From Xestospongia muta (Eukaryota; Porifera; Demospongiae; Haplosclerida; Petrosiidae): a DNA stretch of 64,000 bases. The translations under genes and the position numbers were made by a program. Positions 44,401 through 54,324 of the stretch are shown here, piece by piece. Position 1 is the first letter of the stretch; the number at the start of each line of letters is the position of its first letter. Under the pieces are notes generated by a model that was not told the origin of the DNA, did no database searches, and saw only the letters and a list, made by a program, of their open reading frames with translations. The stretch spans positions 3,105,827 to 3,169,826 of the forward strand of contig OY848919.1 of assembly GCA_963693285.1 (NCBI GenBank), in the 5' to 3' direction.

Positions 44401-45275
44401 TTACATTGAAATATGTCAACTTGAACACAGGTGTTTGCTCCAATGTAAAATATTGTAAGTCCTGCAGCATTGATGACTGGTTTCTTAGAATCTTTGTACA
44501 TGAAAGAATTGTAGAGATCTGTAACACACACATATCCTGAGGAGGATACATAGTCAAAATTGTATGAAAAAGTAGAATTTGTGATTATTAACTTATATTG
44601 GTTTGTATAAGAGAGTGTTTTGAGTGATTTTTGATGCATTACCAACACTCCACTACCAACACTGTGCCCATTTTTGTGCTGTGCTACCTTTTCAACACCT
44701 TGTGAACCAAATATGTTAATAGAATCCAAAGTACCATTAGGTAAGTTAACAGCTACAATAGCAAACCCATAGTACTGGGATATATTCACATCTCTCATAA
44801 CAAGATAACTGATCTCAATGAACACCAGTACAGCAGCATGATATTGTGTGAAGTAGACAAGAGAACTGGTAGAGTTGATAATGTCAAGTTGTTTATTATC
44901 AAAAGTAGTAAGGTTAGCACCACAACCAATAAATGTTACTCTCTGTAGAGTCAGACTACTACTTCCAGTGAAGGCAAATCCAATAGTTGGATAGATAGTG
45001 TTTGCATAAGTGGAAGAAATACATTGAATAGTAGCCATTGAGTGGTTGCCTTGTATGGTAAGTGAGTAGTTGGTATTAATGGTACACAAACTCCCAGTAC
45101 CATTAATATTGTAGACAGTATCCAGGAGGAGAAGAGTAGTGTCACCAGTGTAATTATAGTGATGACACAAGTATAACTGGAGGAGACAATCTTGTGAAGT
45201 AATATTGATTACCTTATTACATTTACTACATATCAGTAGCAAGTGAAAGAGAAGTACCAACATAAGACACTTCAT
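41421..45275 (-). CDS. R9: giant beta-helix / multi-pass receptor-like protein, 1284 aa
   Basis: Intact intronless frame, same architecture as R1. Differences include MKCLMLVLLF at the start (Trp to Cys), a two-residue insertion (SGSGFLLCLYCHHEYC), ILCGNCFTNYS (Ser to Phe in the second Cys module) and loss of one GGAI consensus. The TM6 region reads GSSIGQILFAFSI rather than GSTMTKFLL. The tail NVAQNLIKKFNQHFMHS pairs with R5, as does its class B upstream block. EYREPLLSP is retained. Unknown function, cell-surface location inferred. Confidence 0.9.
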   Translation of the reverse strand: MKCLMLVLLFHLLLICSKCNKVINITSQDCLLQLYLCHHYNYTGDTTLLLLDTVYNINGTGSLCTINTNYSLTIQGNHSMATIQCISSTYANTIYPTIGFAFTGSSSLTLQRVTFIGCGANLTTFDNKQLDIINSTSSLVYFTQYHAAVLVFIEISYLVMRDVNISQYYGFAIVAVNLPNGTLDSINIFGSQGVEKVAQHKNGHSVGSGVLVMHQKSLKTLSYTNQYKLIITNSTFSYNFDYVSSSGYVCVTDLYNSFMYKDSKKPVINAAGLTIFYIGANTCVQVDIFQCNFTNNAGSLAGAMLLLHLETKTHSKTIIKNSKFDSNGNYQKCHGSGLVLFFDKLSRSSTNEIYQPLQVIDVNFTISMESIFRDNQEGVVYIAMMNVKTIPICFTFSNVIFNKNKALLSGSCILAVSYLSERNNISFVLESIEAYNNGLSKKDAAVSSFLPASLFKFLDIKIIIIKGSLHNPSKFSSNIGTVIETIRSDITLEGHIVFHNNTGINGGAIMLIGDSLIHLTQGLQVNFTNNRALSSGGAIYDLSSPVDKIHCTFQVSTTQYDDIEVLFENNKATVTGNSVFSSILYNCYMDNYNWVNSTKATKIYNNIFTFIPNNTFQLSTTPVKLTICNTNNSSILNTYDTYPGETVHFSIAAINAVGNYSYSIVSVAVVRNSGTGFTSNINWYLSERQSTQVIREIDDCTLINITIHTNDNSTLDRPKYGALLFTVPSIANITVVDITLKSCPPGFELNLISESCICSHLLSSLNIDGYTPNCSINTRTFNRPTFKSWVGTVNETSGSGFLLCLYCHHEYCNGDPDLTVFHYIDRDKKFEIFSKDLSITSSLCLYNRKSILCGNCFTNYSVVFGSTECRQCSNWWLWTLVLYAVAGPLLIYLLYVLRLTLTTGTLNGIIFYIQVANPGLYDILSINARQCSWVIKYNMKLALFLISILNLNLGFPLCFYNGMTELWKAGFSLLFPLYLLTIVVVIIILSRFSLSLSNRIAHSSVQILVTVVHLSFTKLLLAIVDVFTPVQLHNSTMNEPINVWYNDGSVTYGEGKHFVLMIVTSVIVGIFLIPYMLIILTGRLLMKSNKIRKYLRPIYEAIHAPYKYNKYYWFTARQLLLSFLSIIYTIYRGSSIGQILFAFSIILSIYLLFVTVQAYLKPFKNKFINILDLSVMINYGTILCTNWYFIGRKKYYCTLGIFDAIFIYVLMFTFILVLFYHIVLVTGQQARFIGYINVAQNLIKKFNQHFMHSQPVTHPRQYKELDSSFFDDNYSEYREPLLSP

Positions 45276-45560
45276 GTTGTCAGTGATCTACTTGATCCAG
45301 GTATCAATGACTACTTCACCAAATTTATAATACCAGACTATTTCTTTTTTGTTAGACTGTTGATAAATAATGATAATTGAAATCTATAAGTTTTATTATA
45401 TTTGGAGAAAACAGATCTTTATATGAAAGGATTTTGAAAGTATCAACTCTCTTAATCATAAAGAATTGGTTTGCCAAACAATTTATTGATCTAATAGGAC
45501 TTGTAATCACAACATTTCCATTGGGAGACAGTTATCATGTGTCTTAAGTACAATCAAAGA
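45276..45560 (-). promoter_or_regulatory. Class B upstream block of R9
   Basis: Nearly identical to 35691-35965 upstream of R5, including TTTTTTGTTAGACTGTTGAT. It differs completely from the class A blocks of R1, R2 and R15. Confidence 0.45.
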
Positions 45561-48149
45561 TGTCTTTAAAATTTTATGTAAACTAACTGATAATTTGTAT
45601 GGTGAGTGAAAATAAAATTTAATTGATACTATCTTTACAAAAGAATCACGTGTCTTGGATATAACCAAATATGGTCTTTTAAATAGTGATGATAAAGTTT
45701 AAATGTTAGTTATTAGGATTTATCAAAGAAATGTTTATATATATAGCAATCAATTGATGAAGCTAAAACTGTATTTGCAATTCTCTCATTTGTAAGACAA
45801 TTGCTACATTACTTAAACAATTAATGTTATATCTAACAGTTGGATTGATAGAGTTAACATAAGTGGAAGAGATACATTGAATAGCAGCCATTGAGTGGTT
45901 ACTTTGTATTGTGAGTGAGTAGTTGGTATTAATGTTACACAAACTCCCAACATAAGGCATTTCATTTTGCCAGGATGTAGTGGTACTCTCTATCTATGTA
46001 AAGCAACTTGAATCCTTGAACTTCTATTTGTTTAATCTGTTTACTTTCACTTGCTACACAAAATATCATTGTTTTATTAATAAATCCTTAGATTTTGTAA
46101 AATATATAGGATAGTGTAAATACCATGGGAAATATTTAGGTAATATTTTGAAAAGAAGTTATTGGCTGCAAAACTCACCCATTTCACATCTTAGTAAAGT
46201 GACTGATTAGAATTGAGCTGTTATTAAGATACTATTGTTGTTGATATGTAGCAAATGTGTCCTTTTCACACTTACAGTAGAATATCTATTGAGCTGCTAT
46301 TATTATACTGTAAATTCTAACGAAGATAATTATGTGATATTTTGAAAACAAGTTATTGACCACAAAACTTACCCACTTCACACTTTCAGTAAAGTGTCTG
46401 ATTACAATTGAGCTGTTATTAAGATAATGTTGATATGTAGCAAAAACTACATGTTACCATAACTCAGTAAGATTTGATAACTAATACTTGTTGTCCAGTA
46501 ACTAAGACTATATGATAGAACACAACTATGTACAGACAAAAACATCAGTATATATACAAATGTGATATTCAATAGTCAAGATATACAATATTGGTCCTCC
46601 TTAATAAAGTATCAATTAGTACATACAATAATACCATAGTTGATCATGATAAAAAGATCCTAAAGGTTTACTATCTTGTTATAAATGGTCTTAGATGAGC
46701 TTGAGCAGTGACAAACAAAAAGTAAACAGGTAGAATGGTAGAGAAAAGAAGTACAAAATTTCTGCCATGATAAATAGATAATGTAAACAAAAATCAACAA
46801 TAATTGTCTAGCAGTAAACCAATATTGTTTGCTGTATTTATAAGGAGCATGGATAGCTTCATATATTGGTTGAAGATATTCTCTTATCTTGTTAGATTTC
46901 ATTAGTAGATGACCAGTTAGAATTATTAACATGTAAGGTATTAGAAAGATACCAACTATCACTGATGTTACAATCATTAACACAAAATGGTCACCTTCTC
47001 CATATGTAACACTGCCGTCATTAAACCAAGCACTCTTTGGTTTATTTGTAGTACTGTTGTGTAATTGGACTGGTGTGAAGACATCAACAATTGCTAGTAG
47101 TAATTTTAAAATGGACAGATATTCAATAGTAACCAATACTTGACTTGAGGCAATTTGACAAACATTGTAACCAATGATGAAAAATATTTTTACAGAGACA
47201 GTTAAAATCACTATCAAACTAACCAAACTATTTCAGGAACATTGTTAGTGTAATTGGACCAATGTAAAGGCATTAGAAATTGCTTTCAGTATTTTTGTGA
47301 ATGAAGTTGTACAATTGATTAATTGGATTGAAAAATGTGCTGTTCTGTTATAAAATTTTAGAGAAAACTATTGATGATAACAACTATTGTCAGGAGATAG
47401 AATTGAAAGACTAAACTAAGATAAGCTTTCTACAACCCTGTCATTCCACTATAAAAACATAGAAGAAAACCAAAATTCAGATTCATAATGGAAATTGAAA
47501 GAGTGCTACTTTCATACCATACCTTGCAGCCCATAAATATATTGAATACCATTAATACACAAAATTGTATATGACACAGGATTAGTCACCTGAATATAAC
47601 TTAATTGAATGCACCAGATGTTAATGTTAGTCTGAGAAACAATTACTAATTAAAAGGAAGGTACCAGCAACTGAACAGAGGACTGTATCCACAATTACTA
47701 GTTATTACTACATTCTCTATATCTCAAGAAACAATTCCTAACTATATAGTAACAATGAAATAATTGTGATTACCTATAACGTCATTGGCAACAATAGAAT
47801 ATAGAAATAATATAACTCTTGGTATGTTCCAAACAATGCAAACAAATCTGTCATAGATTTCTATCAGCTAACCAGCATCAATTGTACTTCAATCTTGACT
47901 AATTTAGAGCATGAAATAAGATACACACACACACACACATATATATAAAAAGAGAGAGACAGAAATGTGGGAATCAAAGGTTTTGTATTTTTTGTTAAGT
48001 TCATTTTTAAAAAATCACAATCACAATCACAAACAATATTTAGAAACTTTTTCACACTCAAATTAAAGTAGTAAAAATAAATGTCTTCACAATTTATATA
48101 CAAAGTAAATTGTTCTACAGTAAATAAAAGGAATTTTACTAGCTAGGAC
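45561..48149 (-). pseudogene. Receptor remnants, spacer block P' (copy of block P)
   Basis: Parallel to 35966-38350: start fragment 45763-45960 (GSLCNINTNYSLTIQSNHSM), C-terminal scrap 46487-46590, TM5-6 stretch inside 46660-47226 (HFVLMIVTSVIVGIF ... LMKSNKIREYLQPIYEAIHA) and older remnants at 47310-47790. All are broken by indels. It extends R9's 5' side exactly as block P extends that of R5, so the duplicated unit included receptor plus spacer. Confidence 0.75.
47922..47946. repeat. (CA)n(TA)n microsatellite
   Basis: ACACACACACACACACAT followed by ATATATA within block P'. The matching position of block P (about 38230) lacks it, so it arose after the duplication. Confidence 0.85.
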
Positions 48150-49104
48150 TCAACATTGATTCTCTATAATTATGACATGAATCATAGAAGGACTCATTAG
48201 CATCTTGTAATGGTAAATGATGATGACTTTGAAAGTTATAATTACGTTTAATATGTGACAAATATCGACTAATTTTTGTACAGGAGTCATTTACCTTTCT
48301 GTCTCCTTTTTTAATTTTCTGGTAATAAATAGGATATGATAGACCAGTACAACAAAGAAGGTTATGACGAACAGGAAGATAGCTACTAATTTATAAACTC
48401 TTACCTCAATATTTCCCTGGTTGTGATGTATATAAAGGCAAGGTTGAAAAGAAGCCAACAGCCTAACGAGTTAATAAAGTTACTCTTGTATGGTCTGAAC
48501 ATAGCCTGACCAATAATGAAGAAGAAGAATACTGAGGCAATGACAATGTAAATGGTATGTTGATAAGGTTCAATACTGTACAATATGTACATCATAATGA
48601 GAAATATGAGGCGAGCTACAAACCAGTACTGTTTACCATTCTTATATGGAGCATGGATACCTTCAAGTATTGGTCTTGTGTATTCATTGGCACATCACCA
48701 ATGTCTGAGAGGTTTAGCAAAGAAGAAAAGGAGAACATAGGATAAGTAATAGTAGAGAAAAGACAACCAATGATGTGATTACTATGAGAATAGTATGTCC
48801 TTTACTACCATATTCCACAGACCCATCCCAATACCATAAATGATATGTCTGTTCTGAAGTAAAGATTATAATTTATGTATAGACATTGATAATTGAACCT
48901 AATAATCTTTCAAAGGAGATATGTACAATAGTTACTAATATTTGAACTGAGGAGTGAACTATTCTGTTAGAAAGCCTTAGTGAAAAACAACTGAGGATAA
49001 TAAGGAGAACAACTATAGACAAGAGGTAAGGTGGAAATAGTAAACTGAGACCAGCCTTCTATAACTCTGTTATTTCATTATAAAAATACAGAGGAAATCC
49101 AAGT
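48150..49104 (-). pseudogene. R10: second-subfamily receptor pseudogene
   Basis: Paralogue of R7 over the membrane half: its 3' end matches R7 around 38360, and MMYILYSIEPYQHTIYIV, IIGQAMFRPYKSNFINSLG are readable at 48401-48595. An extra stretch and frameshifts occur at 48250-48420 and 48690-48900. At 49104 the similarity stops at the same place (AAGTCCAA) where R7 switches to the signal peptide. Here it continues instead into the last codons of the RNF212-like exon 12. Confidence 0.75.
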
Positions 49105-49132
49105 CCAACTGACTTCAATAGAACTATATGTT
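49105..49132 (+). pseudogene. Unit 6: last codons of RNF212-like exon 12
   Basis: CTGACTTCAATAGAACTATA then TGTTAG matches the final ~9 codons plus stop of exon 12 (TGFNRAIY) and the 3' flank that follows it. This is all that remains of the RNF212-like gene in this unit, joined directly to R10. Confidence 0.65.
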
Positions 49133-49384
49133 AGTAAACCTTACATAGCAATAATGTCATACAAAACGTTGTCCACAAACTTTTTTTATAATATAAAGTG
49201 AATATGTTATAAAATAAAGAAAAGAATTTCAAACTTAATTGTAAAAGATAAGTTTAGGAATTGAGTTCTAATGCAATAATTAATTTTTAAGATGCTAATA
49301 TTCTTTTAAACTAAACTGTAAGATTGTACTGTAAATAAAAATAAACAAACAAATACAAAACAATAATGGAGTGTTATATGATAA

Positions 49385-52300
49385 TTATGGACTTAAGAGA
49401 GGCTCGCGATATTCAGAATAGTTATCATCAAAAAATGATGAGTCCAATTCTTCTCTAAGATGTCTTTGATGTGACACTGGTTGTGATTTCTTAAGACATT
49501 GGGTCATTTTCTTTATTGAGTTTTTAACAGCATTGATGCAACCTCTAAAATGAGCTTGTTGTCCAGTAACTAACACTATATGATAGAACACAACAACAAT
49601 AAAAGTAAAGATCAATACATGTACAAATGTGGCATCAAGGATTCCTAAAGTACAATAGTACTTTGTTTTTCCAATGAAGTACCAGTTAGTACACAGTATA
49701 GTACCATAGTTGATCATGACAGAAAGATCCAAGATATTTATGAATTTGTTATTAAACGGTTTTAGATAAGCTTGAACAGTAACAAACAACACATAAACAG
49801 GAAGAAAAATAGAAAAAGCAAATAAAAATTTGCTTGTGCTTTTTGCTCGGTATATGGTGTAAACAATGGATATGAAAATTAGCAGGAGTTGTCTAGCAGT
49901 AAACCAATATTGTTTGTTGTATTTATAAGGAGCATGGATAGCTTCATATATTGGTCGAAGATATTCTCTTATCTTGTTAGATTTCATTAGTAGACGACCA
50001 GTTAGAATTATTAACATGTAAGGTATTAGAAAGATACCCACTATCACTGATGTTACTATCATTAACACAAAATGTTTACCTTCTCCATATATAACATTGC
50101 CATCATTGAACCAAACATTTATTGATTTATTCATAGCACTGTTGTATAATTGGACAGGTGTGAAGACATCAGAGAGTGCTAGTAGTAATTTTGTAAAGGA
50201 GAGATGTACAATAGTAACCAGTACTTGAACTGAGAAATTAGCTATTTTGTTAGAAAGTCTTAGATAAAAACGACTAAGGATAATGATGACAACAACTATT
50301 GTCAACAAATAAATTGGAAATAGTAAAGTGAGACCAGCTTTCCATAACTCATTCATCCCATTGTAAAAACATAGAGGAAAGCTAAGATTCAGATTCAAAA
50401 TGGAAATTACAAACAGTGCTACTTTCATACTATAACTCATAGTCCAAGAACATTGACTAACATTAGAAGACAAAACATCATATAAGCCAGCATTTGCTAT
50501 CTGGATGTAAAATATAATTCCATTGAGTGTACCAATTGTTAATGTAAGTCTAAGAGCATATAACAGGTAAATGAGGAGGGGACCAGCTACTGCATAGAGG
50601 ACTAGTGTCCACAACCACCAGTTACTACATTGTCTACATTCTGTAGAACCAAACACAACACTGTAGTTTGTAGAACAATTGCCACATAAAATACCGTCTC
50701 TGTCATAAAGACACAATGATGAAGTATTTAATAAATCTTTTGAACTTATACTAAATTTTTTGTCTCTGTTGCTATAATGAAAGACAGTGAAGGTAGGGTC
50801 ACTATTACAGTATCCATGATGGCAATATAAAGCCAAAAGAAAACCTGATATTTCATTCATTGTACCAGCCCATGAAGTAAAAGTTGGTTTGTTAAATGTT
50901 CTAGTATTGATACTACAGTTAGGAATGTAGCCAACAATATTTAATGAAGATAAAAGATGTGAACAGATACATGATCCACTATTTAAATTTAATTCAAAAC
51001 CAGGTGGACAAGATTTTAAAGTGATGTCAACAACTGTTATATTAGCAATACTGGGAACAGTGAATAGTAGGGCACCATATTTGGGTATGTCCAATGTACT
51101 GTTATCTTTGGTATGTATAGTTATATATATAAGAGTACAGTCATCAATTTCTCTTATAACTTGTGTACTCTGTCTCTCTGACAAGTGCCAGTTGATATCT
51201 GATGTAAATCCAGTACCAATACTCTTAACTACAGCTACTGAAACAATGGAGTAACTGTATTTACCTACAGCATTAATAGCAGCCATTGAAAATGTAAGTT
51301 TTTCTCCAGGATAAGCATCATATGTATTGAGTATGTTAGATTTGTTTGTGTTACATATTGTCAACTTTACTGGAGTAGTAGAAAGTTGAAAAATATTATT
51401 TAGTAAAAAGGTAAAGATGTTGTTATAAATTTCTGTTGCCTTTGTGGAATCAACCCAAGTATAATTGTTCATGTAACAGTTATACATTTTTGGCGAAAAG
51501 ACAGAGTTACCAGTGACTGTTGCTTCATTGTTTTCAAATAACATTGCTATATCATCATACTGTCTAATGTTAACTTGAAATGTACAATATGTCTTGTCAA
51601 ATGGACTGCTAAGATCATATATAGCTCCTCCACTAGATAGAGCTGTGTTATTTGTAAAGTTAGCTCGAAGTCCTTGAGTGAGATGAATGAGACTATCTCC
51701 TATTAACATAATAGCACCTCCATTAATACCTGTGTTGTTGTGAAAAAGTAGTTGTCCCTCAAGAGTAATATCAGATCGAATAGCCTGTATAACTGTACCA
51801 AAGTTTCTTGAAAAACTGCTGGGGTTTTGTATGGATCCTTTTATTATGATACTGTTTATATCTGAAAATTTAAAGAGGCTGGCTGGTAAAAATGTTGTTG
51901 ATACAATTTTCCTTTTTGATACTCCATTGTTATATGCTTTGATAGATTTTAATACAAAGGATATGTTATTTCTCTCTGATGGATATGAAACTGCAAATAT
52001 ACAAGATCCAGAAAGTAAAGCTTTGTTTTTGTTAAAAGTAACATTAGAAAATGTGAAACAGATAGGAATTGTTTTAACATTCATCATGGCAATATAAACA
52101 ACACCTTCTTGTTTATCTCTAAAAATACCTCCAAATGAAAAGTTAAAATGTACATCAATTACTTGAAGAGGTTGGTATATTTCATTAGTAGATGATCTGG
52201 AAAGTTTATCAAAGAATAACACAAGACCACTTCCATGACATTTTCGATCACTGACATTTGAGTCAAATATTGAATGTTTAATAATAGTCTGTGAGTGTGT

Positions 52301-53230
52301 TTTTGTTTCCAAATGTAATAACAGCATTGCTCCAGCTATAGAACCAAGATTGTCTGCAAAAGTACAGTTAGATATATTAACTTGAACACTGGTGTTTGCT
52401 CCAATATAAAATATTGTAAGTCCTGCAGCATTGATGAGTGGTTTCTTAAAATCTTTAGATATGAAAGAATTGTAGAGTTTTGTAACACACACATATCCTG
52501 AGTAAGCTACATAGTCAAAATTGTATGAAAAAGTAGAATTTATAATTATTAACTTATATTTGTTTGTATAGGAGAGTGTTTTGGGTGAATCTTGATACAT
52601 TAACAACACTCCACTACCAACACTATAGTTACTTTGAATTTCCACTTGAATACTTCGAGAAGTAGTTATAGCAATAAAATCCAAAGTACCATTAGGTAAG
52701 TTGACAGCTACAATAGCGAATCCATAGTTCTGGGATATACTCACATTTCTCATAACAAGATAACTGATCTCAGTAAACACCAGTACAGCAGCATGATATT
52801 GTGTGAAGTAGACATGAGAATTGGTAGAGTTGATAATGTGAAGTTGTTTCTTATCAAGAGTAGTAAGGTTAGCACCACAACCAGTAAATGTTAGTCTCTG
52901 TAGAGTCAGAATACCTCTTCCATTGAAGGCAAATCCAGTAGTTGGATGGATAGTGTTAACATAAGTGGAAGAGATACATTGAATAGTAGCCATTGAGTGG
53001 TTACCTTGTATGGCAAGTGAGTAGTTGGTGTTAATGTTACACAAACTCCCATTACCGCTAATACTGTAGACAGTATCCAGGAGGAGAAGAGTAGTGTTAC
53101 CAGTGTAATTATAGTGATGACACAAGTATAACTGGAGGAGCTGATCTTGTGAAGTAATATTGATTACCTTATTACATTTACTACATATCAGTAGTAAGTG
53201 AAAGAGGAGTACCAACATAAGCCACTTCAT
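49385..53230 (-). CDS. R11: giant beta-helix / multi-pass receptor-like protein, 1281 aa
   Basis: Open frame from 53245, but the start is set at 53230 because MKWLMLVLLFHLLLICSKC is the conserved signal peptide; the five extra residues MFTDN are not shared. Landmarks are as in R1: NGGAIML, SSGGAIYD, CPPGF, ILCGNCSTNYS, ECRQCSNWWLW, EYREPLLSP. The patch after NLPNGTLD (FIAITTSRSIQVEIQSNY) is the most divergent of the family and two residues shorter. The membrane half, from NLSFPLCFYNGMNELWKAGL to VIYGEGKHFVL, is nearly the same as in R15. The tail has AHFRGCIN where others have ARFIGYIN. Confidence 0.9.
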   Translation of the reverse strand: MKWLMLVLLFHLLLICSKCNKVINITSQDQLLQLYLCHHYNYTGNTTLLLLDTVYSISGNGSLCNINTNYSLAIQGNHSMATIQCISSTYVNTIHPTTGFAFNGRGILTLQRLTFTGCGANLTTLDKKQLHIINSTNSHVYFTQYHAAVLVFTEISYLVMRNVSISQNYGFAIVAVNLPNGTLDFIAITTSRSIQVEIQSNYSVGSGVLLMYQDSPKTLSYTNKYKLIIINSTFSYNFDYVAYSGYVCVTKLYNSFISKDFKKPLINAAGLTIFYIGANTSVQVNISNCTFADNLGSIAGAMLLLHLETKTHSQTIIKHSIFDSNVSDRKCHGSGLVLFFDKLSRSSTNEIYQPLQVIDVHFNFSFGGIFRDKQEGVVYIAMMNVKTIPICFTFSNVTFNKNKALLSGSCIFAVSYPSERNNISFVLKSIKAYNNGVSKRKIVSTTFLPASLFKFSDINSIIIKGSIQNPSSFSRNFGTVIQAIRSDITLEGQLLFHNNTGINGGAIMLIGDSLIHLTQGLRANFTNNTALSSGGAIYDLSSPFDKTYCTFQVNIRQYDDIAMLFENNEATVTGNSVFSPKMYNCYMNNYTWVDSTKATEIYNNIFTFLLNNIFQLSTTPVKLTICNTNKSNILNTYDAYPGEKLTFSMAAINAVGKYSYSIVSVAVVKSIGTGFTSDINWHLSERQSTQVIREIDDCTLIYITIHTKDNSTLDIPKYGALLFTVPSIANITVVDITLKSCPPGFELNLNSGSCICSHLLSSLNIVGYIPNCSINTRTFNKPTFTSWAGTMNEISGFLLALYCHHGYCNSDPTFTVFHYSNRDKKFSISSKDLLNTSSLCLYDRDGILCGNCSTNYSVVFGSTECRQCSNWWLWTLVLYAVAGPLLIYLLYALRLTLTIGTLNGIIFYIQIANAGLYDVLSSNVSQCSWTMSYSMKVALFVISILNLNLSFPLCFYNGMNELWKAGLTLLFPIYLLTIVVVIIILSRFYLRLSNKIANFSVQVLVTIVHLSFTKLLLALSDVFTPVQLYNSAMNKSINVWFNDGNVIYGEGKHFVLMIVTSVIVGIFLIPYMLIILTGRLLMKSNKIREYLRPIYEAIHAPYKYNKQYWFTARQLLLIFISIVYTIYRAKSTSKFLFAFSIFLPVYVLFVTVQAYLKPFNNKFINILDLSVMINYGTILCTNWYFIGKTKYYCTLGILDATFVHVLIFTFIVVVFYHIVLVTGQQAHFRGCINAVKNSIKKMTQCLKKSQPVSHQRHLREELDSSFFDDNYSEYREPLLSP

Positions 53231-53529
53231 GTTGTCAGTGAACACAAAAGTTTACTTGATCTACAAAAGCAACTTGTCACTTTTAACTTCTATTTATTTA
53301 CTATCATTTGCCACAAAATATCATTGTTTTTCTACACTTACATTCATGTTTATAAAATGTAGACTGTTTGTTTGAACAATAAATACCAATGGAAGCGATC
53401 AGATAAAGTTTAAAAATATAAAATATTAGTGTTAGAATGTACTCTACCTTATCAATATTATCATAGTTAATGATGTAAAAATACCAGATAATTATGATTT
53501 ACTTGTACTCATTTATAATAGGATTCAAT
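53231..53529 (-). promoter_or_regulatory. Class C upstream block of R11
   Basis: Immediately upstream of R11: CAGTGAACACAAAAG, then GATCTACAAAAGCAAC. This is like the upstream parts of the collapsed remnants at 15490-15600, 39530-39620 and 63170-63260, not like classes A or B. From 53440 it turns into decayed spacer. No core promoter element is certain. Confidence 0.35.
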
Positions 53530-54200
53530 AGTTGATGACCAAAAGCCTCAAAGAGATGGATGATTGACTTGATACATGGTATATACATCAAGTAATTCTT
53601 GTATTTACTGACAACATGAAGTTGCTAATGTTGCACTTTTTTCACTTACTACTAATATGGAAATATATTAAGATGATTACAAGTTCTACTCATGTTCCTT
53701 AAAAAAATCGGACAACATAAACATCAAAACAGCAAAACATATTTTTGTTTATACTATTCAACATTTCTTACTGATTTATTTGTATATACAAAGACTATTT
53801 GATAATGTAAACAATATGATTACTATTTCTTTGACATACAAACATGGTCAATTTCAAAAAATGTAAACATTTCTCATGTTTTACAAAATAAGAGATTTCT
53901 ATATGAATGGTATTTACAAATATACAGAGTTTTGCAAAACAGTTATTAACTTAGAGGTATCTGTATTCATAACTCTAGGACAATCACATGTCACAAGCTT
54001 CATTTTCATTATGTCATATATCGTAAATAAATCAACTCAGTTGATGTTAAGTGTACTGAATTGTGATATGGTTTACTATCTCTCTTTACAGACTACTAAC
54101 ATAGTAACAAATTATAAATCTGTTAATATGATTATTTTGGCTTATCAACTAAACAAGTGACTTTAAAACAAAAAAAAGAAAAATATAAAAAACATACTAA
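53530..54200 (+). repeat. 650-bp interspersed block, copy 2
   Basis: Copy of 16240-16900. It includes an inverted receptor start at 53616 (ATG, MKLLMLHFFHLLLIW-like) on the plus strand and all shared landmarks (GTTTATACTATTC, GGACAATCACATGTCACA). It sits between R11 and the R13 pseudogene. Confidence 0.7.
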
Positions 54201-54324
54201 AAAAACATAAAGTAATTAAATGATAAATAAAGGATTAGAGTTACATTTGCTGCAGACAATTTATGTATATGAAACTATAAAATATAATATAAATATTAGT
54301 AAAATGGTAAATGTATAAATTGCA

